Shown here piece after piece: positions 8,892 through 17,452 of a stretch of DNA of 64,000 nt. A program made the translations under genes and the position numbers. The stretch is from Ancylobacter moscoviensis (GTDB lineage Bacteria; Pseudomonadota; Alphaproteobacteria; Rhizobiales; Xanthobacteraceae): positions 310,001 to 374,000 of the forward strand of contig NZ_VMBP01000003.1 of the NCBI RefSeq assembly GCF_007559435.1, read 5' to 3'. Within the stretch, counting starts at the first letter, position 1. Every line of letters begins with the position of its first letter. The notes under the pieces are model-generated. The model made no database searches and was not told the origin of the DNA. It was given only the letters and a program-made list of their open reading frames with translations.

Positions 8892-9447
8892 AGTCATCGT
8901 CACCACCCGCTCGCGCGAGGGCGAGCCGCACATCGCCCCGATGGGTGCGACGGTGATCGAGGGCGGCTATCTGCTTCAGCCCTTCCGCCCCTCGCGCACG
9001 CTGGACAACCTTGCCAGCACCCGCATCGCGGTGATCAACTTCACCGACGACGTGCGCATCTTCGCCGGCTGCGTCGCCGGCCGGCGCGTGCCCGTCGAGG
9101 TGATGAAATCCACCCATATCGAGTGCCCGCGCCTCGCCGACGCGCTCTCCCATGACGAGATCACGGTGGAGCGGGCGGAAGACGATCCGCAGCGGCCGAA
9201 ATTCTTCTGCAAGACCTACCATTCGGAAGGCCACCGCCGCTTCGAGGGGCTGAACCGCGCCAAGGCGGCGGTGCTGGAGGCCGCCGTGCTGGTGAGCCGC
9301 CTCACCATGCTGCCCGACGAGAAGGTCGACCAGGAGATGGCCTATCTCGCCATCGCGGTGGAGAAGACCGCCGGGCCGGAGGAACTGGAAGCCTGGGGCT
9401 GGATGGTCGAGGCTGTCGCCGAGCACCGCCGCAAGCGGGCGTCGTGA
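8881..9447 (+). CDS. DUF447 domain protein (FMN-binding split-barrel type)
   Basis: This 188-residue cytosolic protein begins at a GTG inside the end of the DUF6513 gene, giving an 11-bp overlap. The first half (VIVTTRSREGEPHIAPMG, then LASTRIAVINFTDDVRIFA) has the layout of flavin-reductase-like split barrels; the second half is helical. DUF447 genes occur in methanogens and in H4MPT-using bacteria. The family has no established reaction to my knowledge. Its place between the pterin-binding DUF6513 gene and mfnB suggests a redox or reductase-like step in cofactor synthesis (inference). Confidence 0.75.
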   Translation: MIREVIVTTRSREGEPHIAPMGATVIEGGYLLQPFRPSRTLDNLASTRIAVINFTDDVRIFAGCVAGRRVPVEVMKSTHIECPRLADALSHDEITVERAEDDPQRPKFFCKTYHSEGHRRFEGLNRAKAAVLEAAVLVSRLTMLPDEKVDQEMAYLAIAVEKTAGPEELEAWGWMVEAVAEHRRKRAS

Positions 9448-9454
9448 GCCCGGC

Positions 9455-10186
9455 ATGAGCGAGACCCCGCCCGGCCTGCTCGCCAGCGTCGCCGATCTCC
9501 ATGAGATGGAGCTGGCACGCGCGGGCGGCGCCGACATCGTCGATCTCAAGCAGCCGGCTTTCGGTGCGCTGGGTGCGTGGAGCACCGAGGCGCTGACCGC
9601 CGCGGTGATGCTGTGGAACGCCTGGGGCACGCAGATGCCCGCGCACGCACGCCCGGCGCTGAGTGCCACCGCCGGCGACCAGCCCATGGTGCCCGCGCTG
9701 ATGCGCGCCGCCGCCGAACGGGTCGCCGCCACCGGCGTGCCGATCGTCAAGCTCGGCCTGTTCGCCTCCGAACATGCCGGGGAATGCGTGGAAGCGCTCG
9801 CCCCGCTCGCCGCCCGCACCCGCCTGATCGGCGTGATGTTCGCCGACGAGGGACCGGATTTCGGCCTCATCGGCACGCTCGGCCGCGCCGGTTTCGCCGG
9901 CGTGATGATCGACACGGCGGACAAGAAGTCCGGCTCGCTGACCGAACATCTCGACCCGCTGACGCTGAGCCAGTTCGTGAGCGAGGCTCGCCGGCACGGC
10001 TTGATCACCGGCCTCGCCGGCTCGCTGAGGATCGACGACATACCGGGCCTGATCGGCGTCGGCGCGGACTATCTCGGCTTTCGCGGCGCGCTGTGCGCGG
10101 GCGGGCGCTCCGGCACGCTCGATCCCCTGCGGCTCGGCCAGGTGAGCGCCCGGCTGCGCGCTCCCAGCGACCTGCCGCGCCCCTGA
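9455..10186 (+). CDS. mfnB: (5-formylfuran-3-yl)methyl phosphate synthase
   Basis: This 243-residue TIM-barrel aldolase-like enzyme makes the furan precursor of methanofuran or methylofuran from two glyceraldehyde-3-phosphate molecules (established for archaeal MfnB). Family motifs are all visible: LLASVADLHE at the N-terminus, GGADIVDLKQPAFGALGAW with the conserved lysine, IVKLGLF, MIDTADKKSGSL with the second conserved lysine region, GLAGSL, and GADYLGFRGALC with GGRSG for phosphate binding. It is the last gene of the five-gene cofactor operon, 7 bp after the DUF447 gene. Confidence 0.9.
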   Translation: MSETPPGLLASVADLHEMELARAGGADIVDLKQPAFGALGAWSTEALTAAVMLWNAWGTQMPAHARPALSATAGDQPMVPALMRAAAERVAATGVPIVKLGLFASEHAGECVEALAPLAARTRLIGVMFADEGPDFGLIGTLGRAGFAGVMIDTADKKSGSLTEHLDPLTLSQFVSEARRHGLITGLAGSLRIDDIPGLIGVGADYLGFRGALCAGGRSGTLDPLRLGQVSARLRAPSDLPRP

Positions 10187-10322
10187 TTTCACGAGGGTTG
10201 ACTCCCCGCCCGCGCGGGTCCATCTCCCCCGCGCCGCGTGTCACCGTGGCGAAATCGGAATCCCCTAACCATGCCCAGCGACAGTTACAGTCGATTGTCC
10301 GGCCGGCGGCGGCCGGCGCCGT

Positions 10323-10402
10323 GAGCCGACCGCAGAACTGATCTGGGTTTCGGCTCCCTGCGCCCGCCTTCCGAAGGCCGGACGTCGGAAAGAGAGCCGA
10401 AA
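10323..10402 (+). promoter_or_regulatory. mgtE leader with two mutually exclusive hairpins
   Basis: The segment TTTCGGCTC (10348-10356) can pair with an upstream GAGCCGA (10323-10329, 7 bp) or with GAGCCGAAA (10394-10402, 9 bp), which reaches the A of the mgtE start codon and covers the purine-rich ribosome site. The two pairings exclude each other, as in a riboswitch or attenuator controlling translation. The pairings are seen in the sequence; magnesium or any other ligand is inference. The remainder of the 215-bp gap (10187-10322) shows GC-rich inverted repeats only. Confidence 0.45.
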
Positions 10403-11832
10403 TGGAAGACAACCGGAATCCGGCACCCGAGCGCCGCGACAATTTCCGCCGTGACGACCGCCGTGACGATCTCCGCCGCAACGACGAGACGGTGGACGCC
10501 GCCGCCCTTGCGGCCGAGCTCGCCGAGGAACACCCCGCCGACATCGCCGAAGCGCTCGACGAGCAGGAGCCGAAGACCGCTTCCGCCGTGCTCGCCAGCC
10601 TGCCGCGCGAGCAGCAGGTCGAGATTCTCGACCTGCCCGACGTCGACCTGACCAGCGAGCTCATCGAAGCGCTGCCGGTCGAGGAGGCGGTGCGCCTCGT
10701 CTCCGAAATGTCCGCCGACCGCGCGGCGGACCTGTTTCGCTGGATGGACGAGCCGGCACGCTCACATCTCTTCGCGCGCCTGCCGCCGGAGACGCAGGGG
10801 GAGCTGAACCGCCTGCTCGCCTGGCCCGAGCACACGGCCGGCAGCCTGATGACGACCGAGTTCGTCACCGTCCCCTCCACCTGGACGGTCGGCGAGACAC
10901 TGCGCCATATCCGCCAGATCGAGCGCACCCGCGAGACGATCTACGCGATCTATGTGCTGGACCCCATCACCCACAAGCTGATCAAGGCGGTGACGCTGCG
11001 CCAGCTGATCACCGGCGAGACGGGCCAGCCCATCCTCACCGTGGCGCCCAAGCACGACCCGATCACCACCACCCCGCTCGTCGACCGCGAGGACGTGGCG
11101 CGCCTCATCTCCAAATACGACCTGCTGGCCGTGCCGGTGGTCGACGAGAACGAGCATGTGCTCGGCATCGTCACCGTCGACGACATGATCGACGCGATCA
11201 TCGAGGAGAATACCGAGGACGTGCAGAAGTTCGGCGGCATGGAAGCGCTGGACGAGCCCTATATGGAGATCGGCTTCTTCAACATGCTGAAGAAGCGTGC
11301 CGGCTGGCTCTCCATCCTGTTTCTCGGCGAGATGCTCACCGCCAACGCCATGCAGCATTTCGAGGACGAGCTGGAGCGGGCCATTGTGCTCACCCTGTTC
11401 ATCCCGCTCATCATGAGCTCGGGCGGCAATTCCGGCTCGCAGGCGACCTCGCTCATCATCCGTGCGCTGGCGCTGGGCGAGATCAAGGTGCGCGACTGGT
11501 GGCGCGTGGCGCTGCGCGAGCTGCCCTCCGGCCTCGTGCTCGGCGCCATCCTCGCCGTGCTCGGCATGGCCCGCATCACCGCCTGGCAGATGCTCGGCCT
11601 GCACGATTACGGCGAGCACTGGGTGCTGGTGGCGGCGACGGTGGGCGCGGCGCTGGTGGCCATCGTCACCTTCGGCTCGCTGATCGGCTCGATGCTGCCC
11701 TTCGTGCTGCGGCGGCTCGGCTTCGACCCCGCGAGCGCCTCGGCGCCCTTCGTAGCGACCTTCGTCGATGTGACGGGCCTGGTGATCTATTTCAGCGTCG
11801 CGCTGCTCATCCTGCAGGGAACGCTGCTGTAG
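10402..11832 (+). CDS. mgtE: Magnesium transporter MgtE
   Basis: This 476-residue dimeric magnesium channel of the inner membrane has an arginine/aspartate-rich start (residues 9-27) and a cytosolic MgtE-N helical domain (about 30-140). Paired CBS domains follow (about 155-280; LVDREDVARLISKYDLLAVP), then five membrane helices (about 305-475). The pore signature is PLIMSSGGNSGSQATSLIIR. Cytosolic magnesium bound by the N and CBS domains closes the channel in characterised homologues. Its leader can fold in two ways. The gene is between C1 cofactor operons without an obvious functional link. Confidence 0.92.
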   Translation: MEDNRNPAPERRDNFRRDDRRDDLRRNDETVDAAALAAELAEEHPADIAEALDEQEPKTASAVLASLPREQQVEILDLPDVDLTSELIEALPVEEAVRLVSEMSADRAADLFRWMDEPARSHLFARLPPETQGELNRLLAWPEHTAGSLMTTEFVTVPSTWTVGETLRHIRQIERTRETIYAIYVLDPITHKLIKAVTLRQLITGETGQPILTVAPKHDPITTTPLVDREDVARLISKYDLLAVPVVDENEHVLGIVTVDDMIDAIIEENTEDVQKFGGMEALDEPYMEIGFFNMLKKRAGWLSILFLGEMLTANAMQHFEDELERAIVLTLFIPLIMSSGGNSGSQATSLIIRALALGEIKVRDWWRVALRELPSGLVLGAILAVLGMARITAWQMLGLHDYGEHWVLVAATVGAALVAIVTFGSLIGSMLPFVLRRLGFDPASASAPFVATFVDVTGLVIYFSVALLILQGTLL

Positions 11833-11885
11833 GGGCGGAGGTGGCGGCGCGGAACCCGCTCTGGCCGCGCCGGCCACATGAACCA

Positions 11886-11950
11886 CGTCATCCCCGGGCC
11901 TTGCCCGGGGATTGATGCCCTTGCGGGTGGAAACCGTGGATGGCCGGCCG
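11886..11950. repeat. Dispersed palindromic repeat with a partial inverted partner
   Basis: A full unit, CGTCATCCCCGGGC...GGGGATTGATG (11886-11917), is followed by a half unit CGTGGATGGCCGG (11935 on). It belongs to the same family as the elements near 5037 and 48546. It lies between the convergent mgtE and DUF1059 genes, where its stem could also act as a transcription barrier. Confidence 0.65.
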
Positions 11951-11987
11951 GAACCGCGCACCATCGGCCGGGAACGGCAAGGTCGCG

Positions 11988-12200
11988 TCAGGCGGCGCGG
12001 TGAACCGCCATGGGAGGCGTGCCCTGATGGATCGCCTTCTTGAGCTGGCTCCGAAGCTCCGGCGTATCCGTGGCGCCATGCACGGAAACGGCGTGCTGGG
12101 CCACCGCGTCGAGCAGTTCTTTTTCATTGTCGGCGGCGATGGCGACGGAGCATTTCTTGTCGCCGGGCATTTCCCGGCAATCGACGAACATTCGGCCCAT
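11988..12200 (-). CDS. DUF1059 domain protein
   Basis: This 70-residue protein begins MGRMFVDCREMPGDKKCSVA and contains the DUF1059 pattern with conserved Cys8 and Cys17, followed by ELLDAVAQHAVSVHG. The start at 12200 is set by a strong AGGAGG ribosome site; the longer open frame upstream lacks support. Members are small, often stress- or redox-associated proteins of unknown function. A perfect 15-bp palindrome lies 106 bp upstream. Confidence 0.82.
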   Translation of the reverse strand: MGRMFVDCREMPGDKKCSVAIAADNEKELLDAVAQHAVSVHGATDTPELRSQLKKAIHQGTPPMAVHRAA

Positions 12201-12305
12201 AAGTGCCTCCTGTGGTTCGCACGCCGAACGGGGCGCCCGGCGCCGGAGGAAGAATTTACACCCCCGGCGCCGGCCACCCCTAATCACGAAACCGGGCCTG
12301 CGATC

Positions 12306-12320
12306 ATGACGTTACGTCAT
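12306..12320. promoter_or_regulatory. Perfect 15-bp palindrome, possible operator
   Basis: ATGACGTTACGTCAT is two 7-bp arms around one base, in the 165-bp gap upstream of the DUF1059 gene and just beyond the end of fhcC. Such symmetry suits a dimeric repressor or activator. No regulator gene is adjacent, so the binding protein is unknown. Confidence 0.35.
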
Positions 12321-12365
12321 AAGACCGCTTGAACGGCCCGCGCGCGAATGGCCGGCGCCCCGGCC

Positions 12366-13166
12366 CTATTCCGGCGCCAGCACCTCGCCCTGCCCGCCGA
12401 GCAGCGTATCGCCGACGATACGCCGTGCGAGGGTCCAGCCGGCCAGTACCTCCGCCAGCTCCGGCACGCGCCGGGCGATGAGGCGCAGCGCGATGAGCTC
12501 GTGCGCGCCGGTATCGACGAAGCCGGCCGGCAGCGCCGGCACCTCGCGCAGGAAGATCGTGCCGCGCTTCATGCCGCGCCCGGCAAGCGGGCCGACGGCA
12601 CCGCCGACGCTCACCGTACCGGCGATCATGTCGGTGGCCAGCCCTTCGCCGGCGTCACCCGCGACGAGCAGGAGGCCGCCGCGCTGGCGCTCGGCGGCGC
12701 GTGGACCGGCGCTGCCGCCGATCTTGAGCACGCCGCCGGACATGCCGCGCCGCGAGCCGGAGCTCGCGCCACCCGCATGCGCGCCGGCCTTGCCGGCCAG
12801 CTCGATCCGCCCACCGGAAAGCTCGGCACCGAGGAAATCGCCGGCATCGCCCGCGATGCGCAGCACGCCGCCGCCCATGCCGCGCCCGGCCCAGGCGCCG
12901 ACCGGCCCGTCGACGATCAGCTCGCCTTCCAGCATGCCGGCGCCGACACCGTCGAGCCGCTCGTCCCCGCCCTCGATCAGCAGCACGCCTTCCGGCGCGC
13001 TTTCAATGAAGAACAGCTCCGCCAGCTTCACGCTGCGCGCGCCATGGGGCACCGGCAGGTGCTCCAGCTCGCGCAGCGTCAGCGGACAGGTGACGGCCGG
13101 CGTGATGCCGGAAAAGTCCACCCGCGCCTCGAAGGGCGCGCGCGGTTTCAGGGAAACCCCGCTCAT
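12366..13166 (-). CDS. fhcC: Formyltransferase/hydrolase complex subunit C (formylmethanofuran dehydrogenase C homologue)
   Basis: This 266-residue subunit belongs to the Fhc complex, which transfers the formyl group from H4MPT to methylofuran and hydrolyses it to formate. The central part is a right-handed beta-helix of GxxGxxxxxG-type repeats related to the C-terminus of glutamate synthase (GAWAGRGMGGGVLRIAGDAG, RGMSGGVLKIGGSAG, GRGMKRGTIFL). It is the last gene of the minus-strand operon and overlaps fhcD by 4 bp. No T-rich terminator follows. Confidence 0.93.
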   Translation of the reverse strand: MSGVSLKPRAPFEARVDFSGITPAVTCPLTLRELEHLPVPHGARSVKLAELFFIESAPEGVLLIEGGDERLDGVGAGMLEGELIVDGPVGAWAGRGMGGGVLRIAGDAGDFLGAELSGGRIELAGKAGAHAGGASSGSRRGMSGGVLKIGGSAGPRAAERQRGGLLLVAGDAGEGLATDMIAGTVSVGGAVGPLAGRGMKRGTIFLREVPALPAGFVDTGAHELIALRLIARRVPELAEVLAGWTLARRIVGDTLLGGQGEVLAPE

Positions 13167-14095
13167 GCCGCGCCTCCCGCGCTGTCCTTCATGATCTCGC
13201 GCAGCTTGAAGTGGAACGGGCCGAGATTGCCGCCATAATTGCCGGCATCGACCGCCACCACACCGCCTTCCGCGCCGAGCGCGCAAACGGCGGTAATGCC
13301 GACGCGCGTCGCCTCCGACACCGCCTCGAAGCTCACGCCGTCGATGACGATCTCCAGCACCGAGCCGACTTCCGGCGGCAGGGCGCTGGGCCGCGTGCCG
13401 CGCAGGGTCGGGCAGTAGGCATCGTTGGTGGAGGCGAACAGCCCCTTGTACTTGGAGCCGACCTTGGAGCCCGAGCGCACCACGCCGCCCGGGAAGGGCA
13501 GGATGACGCCTCCGACCGTTCCCATCGCCGCGACCGCCGCCTCCGCCGCCTTCAGGGCCGCGGCACGGGAACGGGCGAGGATGAGGAAATTGCCGCCGCC
13601 GACGCCGTCCACCGAGCCGGTGTCCTCGTCGCAGACGAACTCGCCCTCCATCACCGGCAGGCGCCAGAAGCGCATCCCCGCGCCTTTCCCATCGCCGATC
13701 TTCTTGGAGATCTGATGCCCGTCCGCGAAGTAGCGGATGGTCTTGGCCAGCGGCACGCGCTTGCCGGTCTCGATGCCGGCGTAGCAGGCGGTCGTCGGGC
13801 AGGTCAGAACGCACTGGCCGAGGCGCAACGGCACGACGGTCTTCAACTGCTTGAAGTCCATCGCGAAGATGAGCAGCGACACGCCCGGCCGCCCGTCCGG
13901 CGTCTCCTCGGGCGCGAGGACGCGCTCGATGCCCGCCTCGCAGCCGCAGCCGATGACCGAGGTGGCGAAGCCCGTGGTGGTACGCCCCGCCGTCAACGCC
14001 CATTCCGGCGTGTCGGCGGTGACGATGAGACGGGTGCCGACCATCGGGAAGGCTTCCGCGAAGGTGTCGCGGATCTCGACGCCGTTGAGGATCAT
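13163..14095 (-). CDS. fhcD: Formylmethanofuran--tetrahydromethanopterin N-formyltransferase (Fhc subunit D)
   Basis: This 310-residue protein is homologous along its whole length to archaeal Ftr and begins MILNGVEIRDTFAEAFPMVGTRLI. The C-terminal half holds the conserved FPGGVVRSGSKVGSKYKG. In the bacterial pathway it moves the formyl group from 5-formyl-H4MPT to methylofuran. It overlaps fhcA and fhcC by 4 bp each, in keeping with a fixed subunit ratio. Confidence 0.95.
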   Translation of the reverse strand: MILNGVEIRDTFAEAFPMVGTRLIVTADTPEWALTAGRTTTGFATSVIGCGCEAGIERVLAPEETPDGRPGVSLLIFAMDFKQLKTVVPLRLGQCVLTCPTTACYAGIETGKRVPLAKTIRYFADGHQISKKIGDGKGAGMRFWRLPVMEGEFVCDEDTGSVDGVGGGNFLILARSRAAALKAAEAAVAAMGTVGGVILPFPGGVVRSGSKVGSKYKGLFASTNDAYCPTLRGTRPSALPPEVGSVLEIVIDGVSFEAVSEATRVGITAVCALGAEGGVVAVDAGNYGGNLGPFHFKLREIMKDSAGGAA

Positions 14096-15759
14096 GGCGC
14101 CACCCCCTGGCAGTTCAGGACAGTGGGACCGGCGCCGCCCCGCAGCTCGCCGTCGGCGACGCGGAAATGCTGCGCCTTCAGGCCCACCGCCTCGTCGAAC
14201 CAGCGGTCCATGTCCTTCTGGATCGCGCGGTCGAACTCCGGCCGCACGACATGGGTGGTGCCCTGCGCGAGCTCCACCACCACGCCGTCCTTCACGATCA
14301 GCCGACCGTTCTTGAACACGAAGCGCGTGGTCGAGAACATCGCCTCGCGATCGGCGTCCTCCTTGTGGACGGCGATGTCCGCCACCGCGCCGGGACCGAG
14401 ATGGCCCTTGTCCTTGAGCCCGAGAATGCGGGCCGGTGCGGCGCGGGTGAGGATGGCGATCTCCTCCAGCGAGTATTCGCGCCGGATCTCCGCCAGCATG
14501 GTGTGCTTCTGCGCCACCTTGTTGAGGGTGGCGAGCTGGGCGTTGCGGAAGTCCCGGTCCATCAGCAGCCGGATCAGGTGCGGATAGGTGGTGAAGGGGC
14601 CGCCATTGGGGTGGTCGGTGGTCAGGAAGATCCGCCAGGGGTCCTCGACCAGCAGGAACAGCTCCAGCCCGATCGCCCATTGCAGCGCGTTGACGAAATT
14701 GCGGTCGCGATACTCGAACGGCACCACGCCGCAGGCGGCATCCAGCTCGATGTCCATGCCGATGGACTTCTTCGGGCTGGCAAGGGCGCGGTTGCGGTAT
14801 TGCGACATGTAGTCGGCCGAAGCCGTGACCGTCTGGCCGAACATCACCTGCCCGACATCGACCGAGATGTTCGGGTTGGCGTTCACCAGCTCGGCGATCC
14901 GCGCGGCGGAAGAGGAGAAGCGCTTGTCCCCCTCCGTGCCATAGGAATGGAACTGGAGATGCGTCAGGTGCAGCCGGCGCCCCTCGGCGGCGGCGATGGT
15001 GGCGAGCGTCGTCTCGTCATTGCCGGGCACGCCGAGATTGCAGCCGTGCAGATGGATCGGGTGCGGGATGCCCAGCTCCGTCACCGCCCGGATCAGCGTG
15101 GTCAGCACCTTGCGCGGCGTCACCCCGTAATGCGGGTTGGCCTCGTCGAGGTCCATCTTCCGGGCGTTGAACTTGAAGGCGTTGATGCCGCCCGGATTGA
15201 CGATCTTGATGGCAAAGGCCTGCGTCGCCTCCAGCATCCAGCCGACATAGGCGTTCACCTGCTCCTGCCCGGCGCCGGCCGCCAGCAGGCGCTGGAAGAA
15301 GTCGTCATTGCCGAGCACGAGATAGGCGCCGGTGTCGAGATTGGGGATGTCCGCCATCTCGAGATGCGCGCCGCGCGCATTCGCGCCGACCATGGCCGGC
15401 TCGAACACGGTGGTGTAGCCCAGCTCCGCGTAGCGGCAGCCGGTGGCATGCGCCGTCGGCACCGCCCGCCCGCCGCCGCAGCCGCAGAAATTGCCGGGCA
15501 GCTCGGGCCAGGTGCGCCGGTCCTCCTGCATCAGCAGGCGGGCAAGGTTCATCTTGCCGCCGGCGATGTGGCTGTGCAGATCGATGCCGCCGGCCATGAC
15601 GACGTCGCCGCCGAGATCGTACTCGGCGTCGGCCTTGAGGTCGGTCGGCGCGACGATGCGCCCGTCGTGGATTTCGATGTCGCGCGCCCTGCCGGCGGCG
15701 ACGCCGTTTTCGTCATTGGCCGGGTCGAGCACACGCCCGCCCTTGAGCCTTATCCGCAT
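14092..15759 (-). CDS. fhcA: Fhc subunit A, formylmethanofuran dehydrogenase A homologue (amidohydrolase)
   Basis: This 555-residue member of the metal-dependent amidohydrolase superfamily hydrolyses formyl-methylofuran to formate. The metal-binding HxH is visible as LHSHIAGG (His62, His64), with further conserved stretches PHPIHLHGCNLG, LTHLQFHSYG and TTDHPNGGPFTTYPHL. Its start directly abuts the stop of fhcB and its end overlaps fhcD. The length matches FwdA/FmdA proteins. Confidence 0.95.
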   Translation of the reverse strand: MRIRLKGGRVLDPANDENGVAAGRARDIEIHDGRIVAPTDLKADAEYDLGGDVVMAGGIDLHSHIAGGKMNLARLLMQEDRRTWPELPGNFCGCGGGRAVPTAHATGCRYAELGYTTVFEPAMVGANARGAHLEMADIPNLDTGAYLVLGNDDFFQRLLAAGAGQEQVNAYVGWMLEATQAFAIKIVNPGGINAFKFNARKMDLDEANPHYGVTPRKVLTTLIRAVTELGIPHPIHLHGCNLGVPGNDETTLATIAAAEGRRLHLTHLQFHSYGTEGDKRFSSSAARIAELVNANPNISVDVGQVMFGQTVTASADYMSQYRNRALASPKKSIGMDIELDAACGVVPFEYRDRNFVNALQWAIGLELFLLVEDPWRIFLTTDHPNGGPFTTYPHLIRLLMDRDFRNAQLATLNKVAQKHTMLAEIRREYSLEEIAILTRAAPARILGLKDKGHLGPGAVADIAVHKEDADREAMFSTTRFVFKNGRLIVKDGVVVELAQGTTHVVRPEFDRAIQKDMDRWFDEAVGLKAQHFRVADGELRGGAGPTVLNCQGVAP

Positions 15760-17001
15760 TCACCCCTCCGCTATACGACGCACAGCCTCGGCGACGCTGG
15801 GGAGCGTCGCGACGCGCAAGGCGCCGAGCGGCAGGCTCACGATGGAATCCATGCGGAACACCGTGCCGGCGTGGTCCACGCCGGGGGTGCCCACAGGGAT
15901 CAGGACATCCGGTTCTTTTTCGAACACCGTTTCGGGATGGGCAAGCGCAATCACCTTGCCCGTGAAAGCCGGCGGCGGTTCCGGCCGGAAGGCGGAGACC
16001 CAGACCAGCACGTCGGCATCGGCGAGCGCGGCCTCGCTGGCGTAGAGCACGCCGTCATGCGCGCTCTCCTGCCCCCGGATCGCCGTGCGCAGGGGATAGC
16101 CGATCCGCCACAGCATGAGCTGGTTGACGCCGATGATGTTGTCGCGCCCGCCGAGCGGGAACACCCCGGCGCGGGTGGTAACGTTCAGCGCGTCGACCAG
16201 CGCGGTCGCCCGCTCGGCCACGAGATCGCCGTCGTCGATCTCCGCCGCGTTCCAGGTGACCACCGCGTAATGGGCGCTGCGCAGTTCCTCGGCGAGGCCG
16301 GCGAGCGCGTTGGCGGCGATCCCGCCGAAGCTCTCGCCCGGAGGCTGACGGCCCGCAACGAAGCTGCCGAGGGCTTCCAGCGCCGCCACCGCATCGCTCG
16401 CGGCGTGATGGAAGACCTTGGCGCGGGCGAGGTGGGCCTTCGCCTTCTCGCCCGGCGCGCTGCCGAGGAAGACGACCTTGCGGCCCTGATCGGCGAAAAG
16501 CGGCGTCTCGGGGAAGAAGCGCTCGAACAGGCGCCCCCAGACGGCGGACGGATCGTCGCCGACCACCACCAGCACGTCGCAGCGATTGCGGACCTCGGCC
16601 AGCGTGGTCGAGAGCCAGCCGGTGCGCTGCGTCGCCGCGTAGTTCCGGAAAAGACCGTCGGAGGCATAGTGGTCGAGCACGCCGCCGAAGCGGATGGCGA
16701 GATCGACCAGCGCCCCGGCGCCTGCCATGTCCGTGCCCAGCCCGCCGATCACCGGCGCCCGCGCCTCCGTGAGAATGCGCCGGGCGGCCGCGGCCGCCTC
16801 GTCCAGGCTCACCGGCGCGCCGGCGACGCTCGCCGGACGGTCGGGAACGTCGAGACGACGCAGCAGCCGCGCGGCCTCGGGGCAGATGGTCCCCTTGGCG
16901 CGGACGTCCCGGCCTTCGACCTCGACGGAAAGGTCGTCGCAGCCCAGCCCGCAGAAGCCGCACACCACGTCATGGATCGTTTCGGTCGAAGCTCCGGCCA
17001 T
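15760..17001 (-). CDS. fhcB: Fhc subunit B (formylmethanofuran dehydrogenase B homologue)
   Basis: This 413-residue protein is related to the molybdopterin/tungstopterin subunit FwdB. The N-terminal cysteine set is present (Cys14, Cys17, Cys21 and Cys40, in CGFCGLGCDD...TICPEA). In the characterised Methylobacterium complex this subunit carries no active metal-pterin and the complex works as a hydrolase rather than a redox enzyme. I infer the same here. It lies 17 bp after the pterin dehydratase gene and abuts fhcA. Confidence 0.93.
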   Translation of the reverse strand: MAGASTETIHDVVCGFCGLGCDDLSVEVEGRDVRAKGTICPEAARLLRRLDVPDRPASVAGAPVSLDEAAAAARRILTEARAPVIGGLGTDMAGAGALVDLAIRFGGVLDHYASDGLFRNYAATQRTGWLSTTLAEVRNRCDVLVVVGDDPSAVWGRLFERFFPETPLFADQGRKVVFLGSAPGEKAKAHLARAKVFHHAASDAVAALEALGSFVAGRQPPGESFGGIAANALAGLAEELRSAHYAVVTWNAAEIDDGDLVAERATALVDALNVTTRAGVFPLGGRDNIIGVNQLMLWRIGYPLRTAIRGQESAHDGVLYASEAALADADVLVWVSAFRPEPPPAFTGKVIALAHPETVFEKEPDVLIPVGTPGVDHAGTVFRMDSIVSLPLGALRVATLPSVAEAVRRIAEG

Positions 17002-17018
17002 GGCTTTATCGCAATCGT

Positions 17019-17399
17019 TCAATCGTATTTGATGTAGGAGAAGCGTAGATCGCCGCGCGGCGTGCCTTCCAGCGCGCTGTCCGGCTCGGTCCCCGGCTGC
17101 CAGCCGACGACCTCTTCGATCTTCTTCGCCAGTTGAAAGTCCCGTTCGGTGATGCCCTTCACGTCGTGCGACACCAGCCGCACCTCGACCCAGGCATAGG
17201 AGGCGGTGATGTCGGGATGGTGCCAGGCTGCCTCGGCGAGATGCCCCACGGCATTGATCACCATCAGCGTGCCCTTCCAGCTCGACGTCCGGTAGGTACG
17301 TCGAATCCAGCCGTCCTTGAGCTTCCAGTGCGGCAGCTCGACGGCGAGGCGCTCCTCCACCTCGTTGTCGGTGAAGGTTTTTTTCGGATCCAGCGCCAT
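17019..17399 (-). CDS. Pterin-4-alpha-carbinolamine dehydratase family protein
   Basis: This 126-residue DCoH/PCD-like protein has the family core WAWVEV-like strand YAWVEVRLVSHDVKGITERD and the active-site region HLAEAAWHHPDI with paired histidines. The start MALDPKK at 17399 has an AGGAGG site; the frame extends upstream but without support. As first gene of the fhc operon it probably acts on a pterin intermediate or on H4MPT chemistry rather than on phenylalanine hydroxylase cofactor (inference from context). Confidence 0.82.
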   Translation of the reverse strand: MALDPKKTFTDNEVEERLAVELPHWKLKDGWIRRTYRTSSWKGTLMVINAVGHLAEAAWHHPDITASYAWVEVRLVSHDVKGITERDFQLAKKIEEVVGWQPGTEPDSALEGTPRGDLRFSYIKYD

Positions 17400-17423
17400 G
17401 TCCTGGCGTCCTCCTGGCGGCGT

Positions 17424-17452
17424 CCGCTCGTTCTGTCGCGAGCGGCTTTTCC
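17424..17452 (+). terminator. Terminator-like hairpin in the divergent fhc/mptG promoter region
   Basis: CCGCTCG (17424-17430) pairs perfectly with CGAGCGG (17439-17445) and CTTTTCC follows, the form of an intrinsic terminator read on the plus strand. It sits upstream of the plus-strand mptG and in the leader of the minus-strand dehydratase gene. It could stop antisense transcripts, attenuate mptG or structure the fhc leader. Confidence 0.35.

Noticed and set aside
14167-17037. 956-codon plus-strand frame opposite the fhc operon
   Set aside because: Antisense shadow; FhcA and FhcB motifs are on the minus strand.
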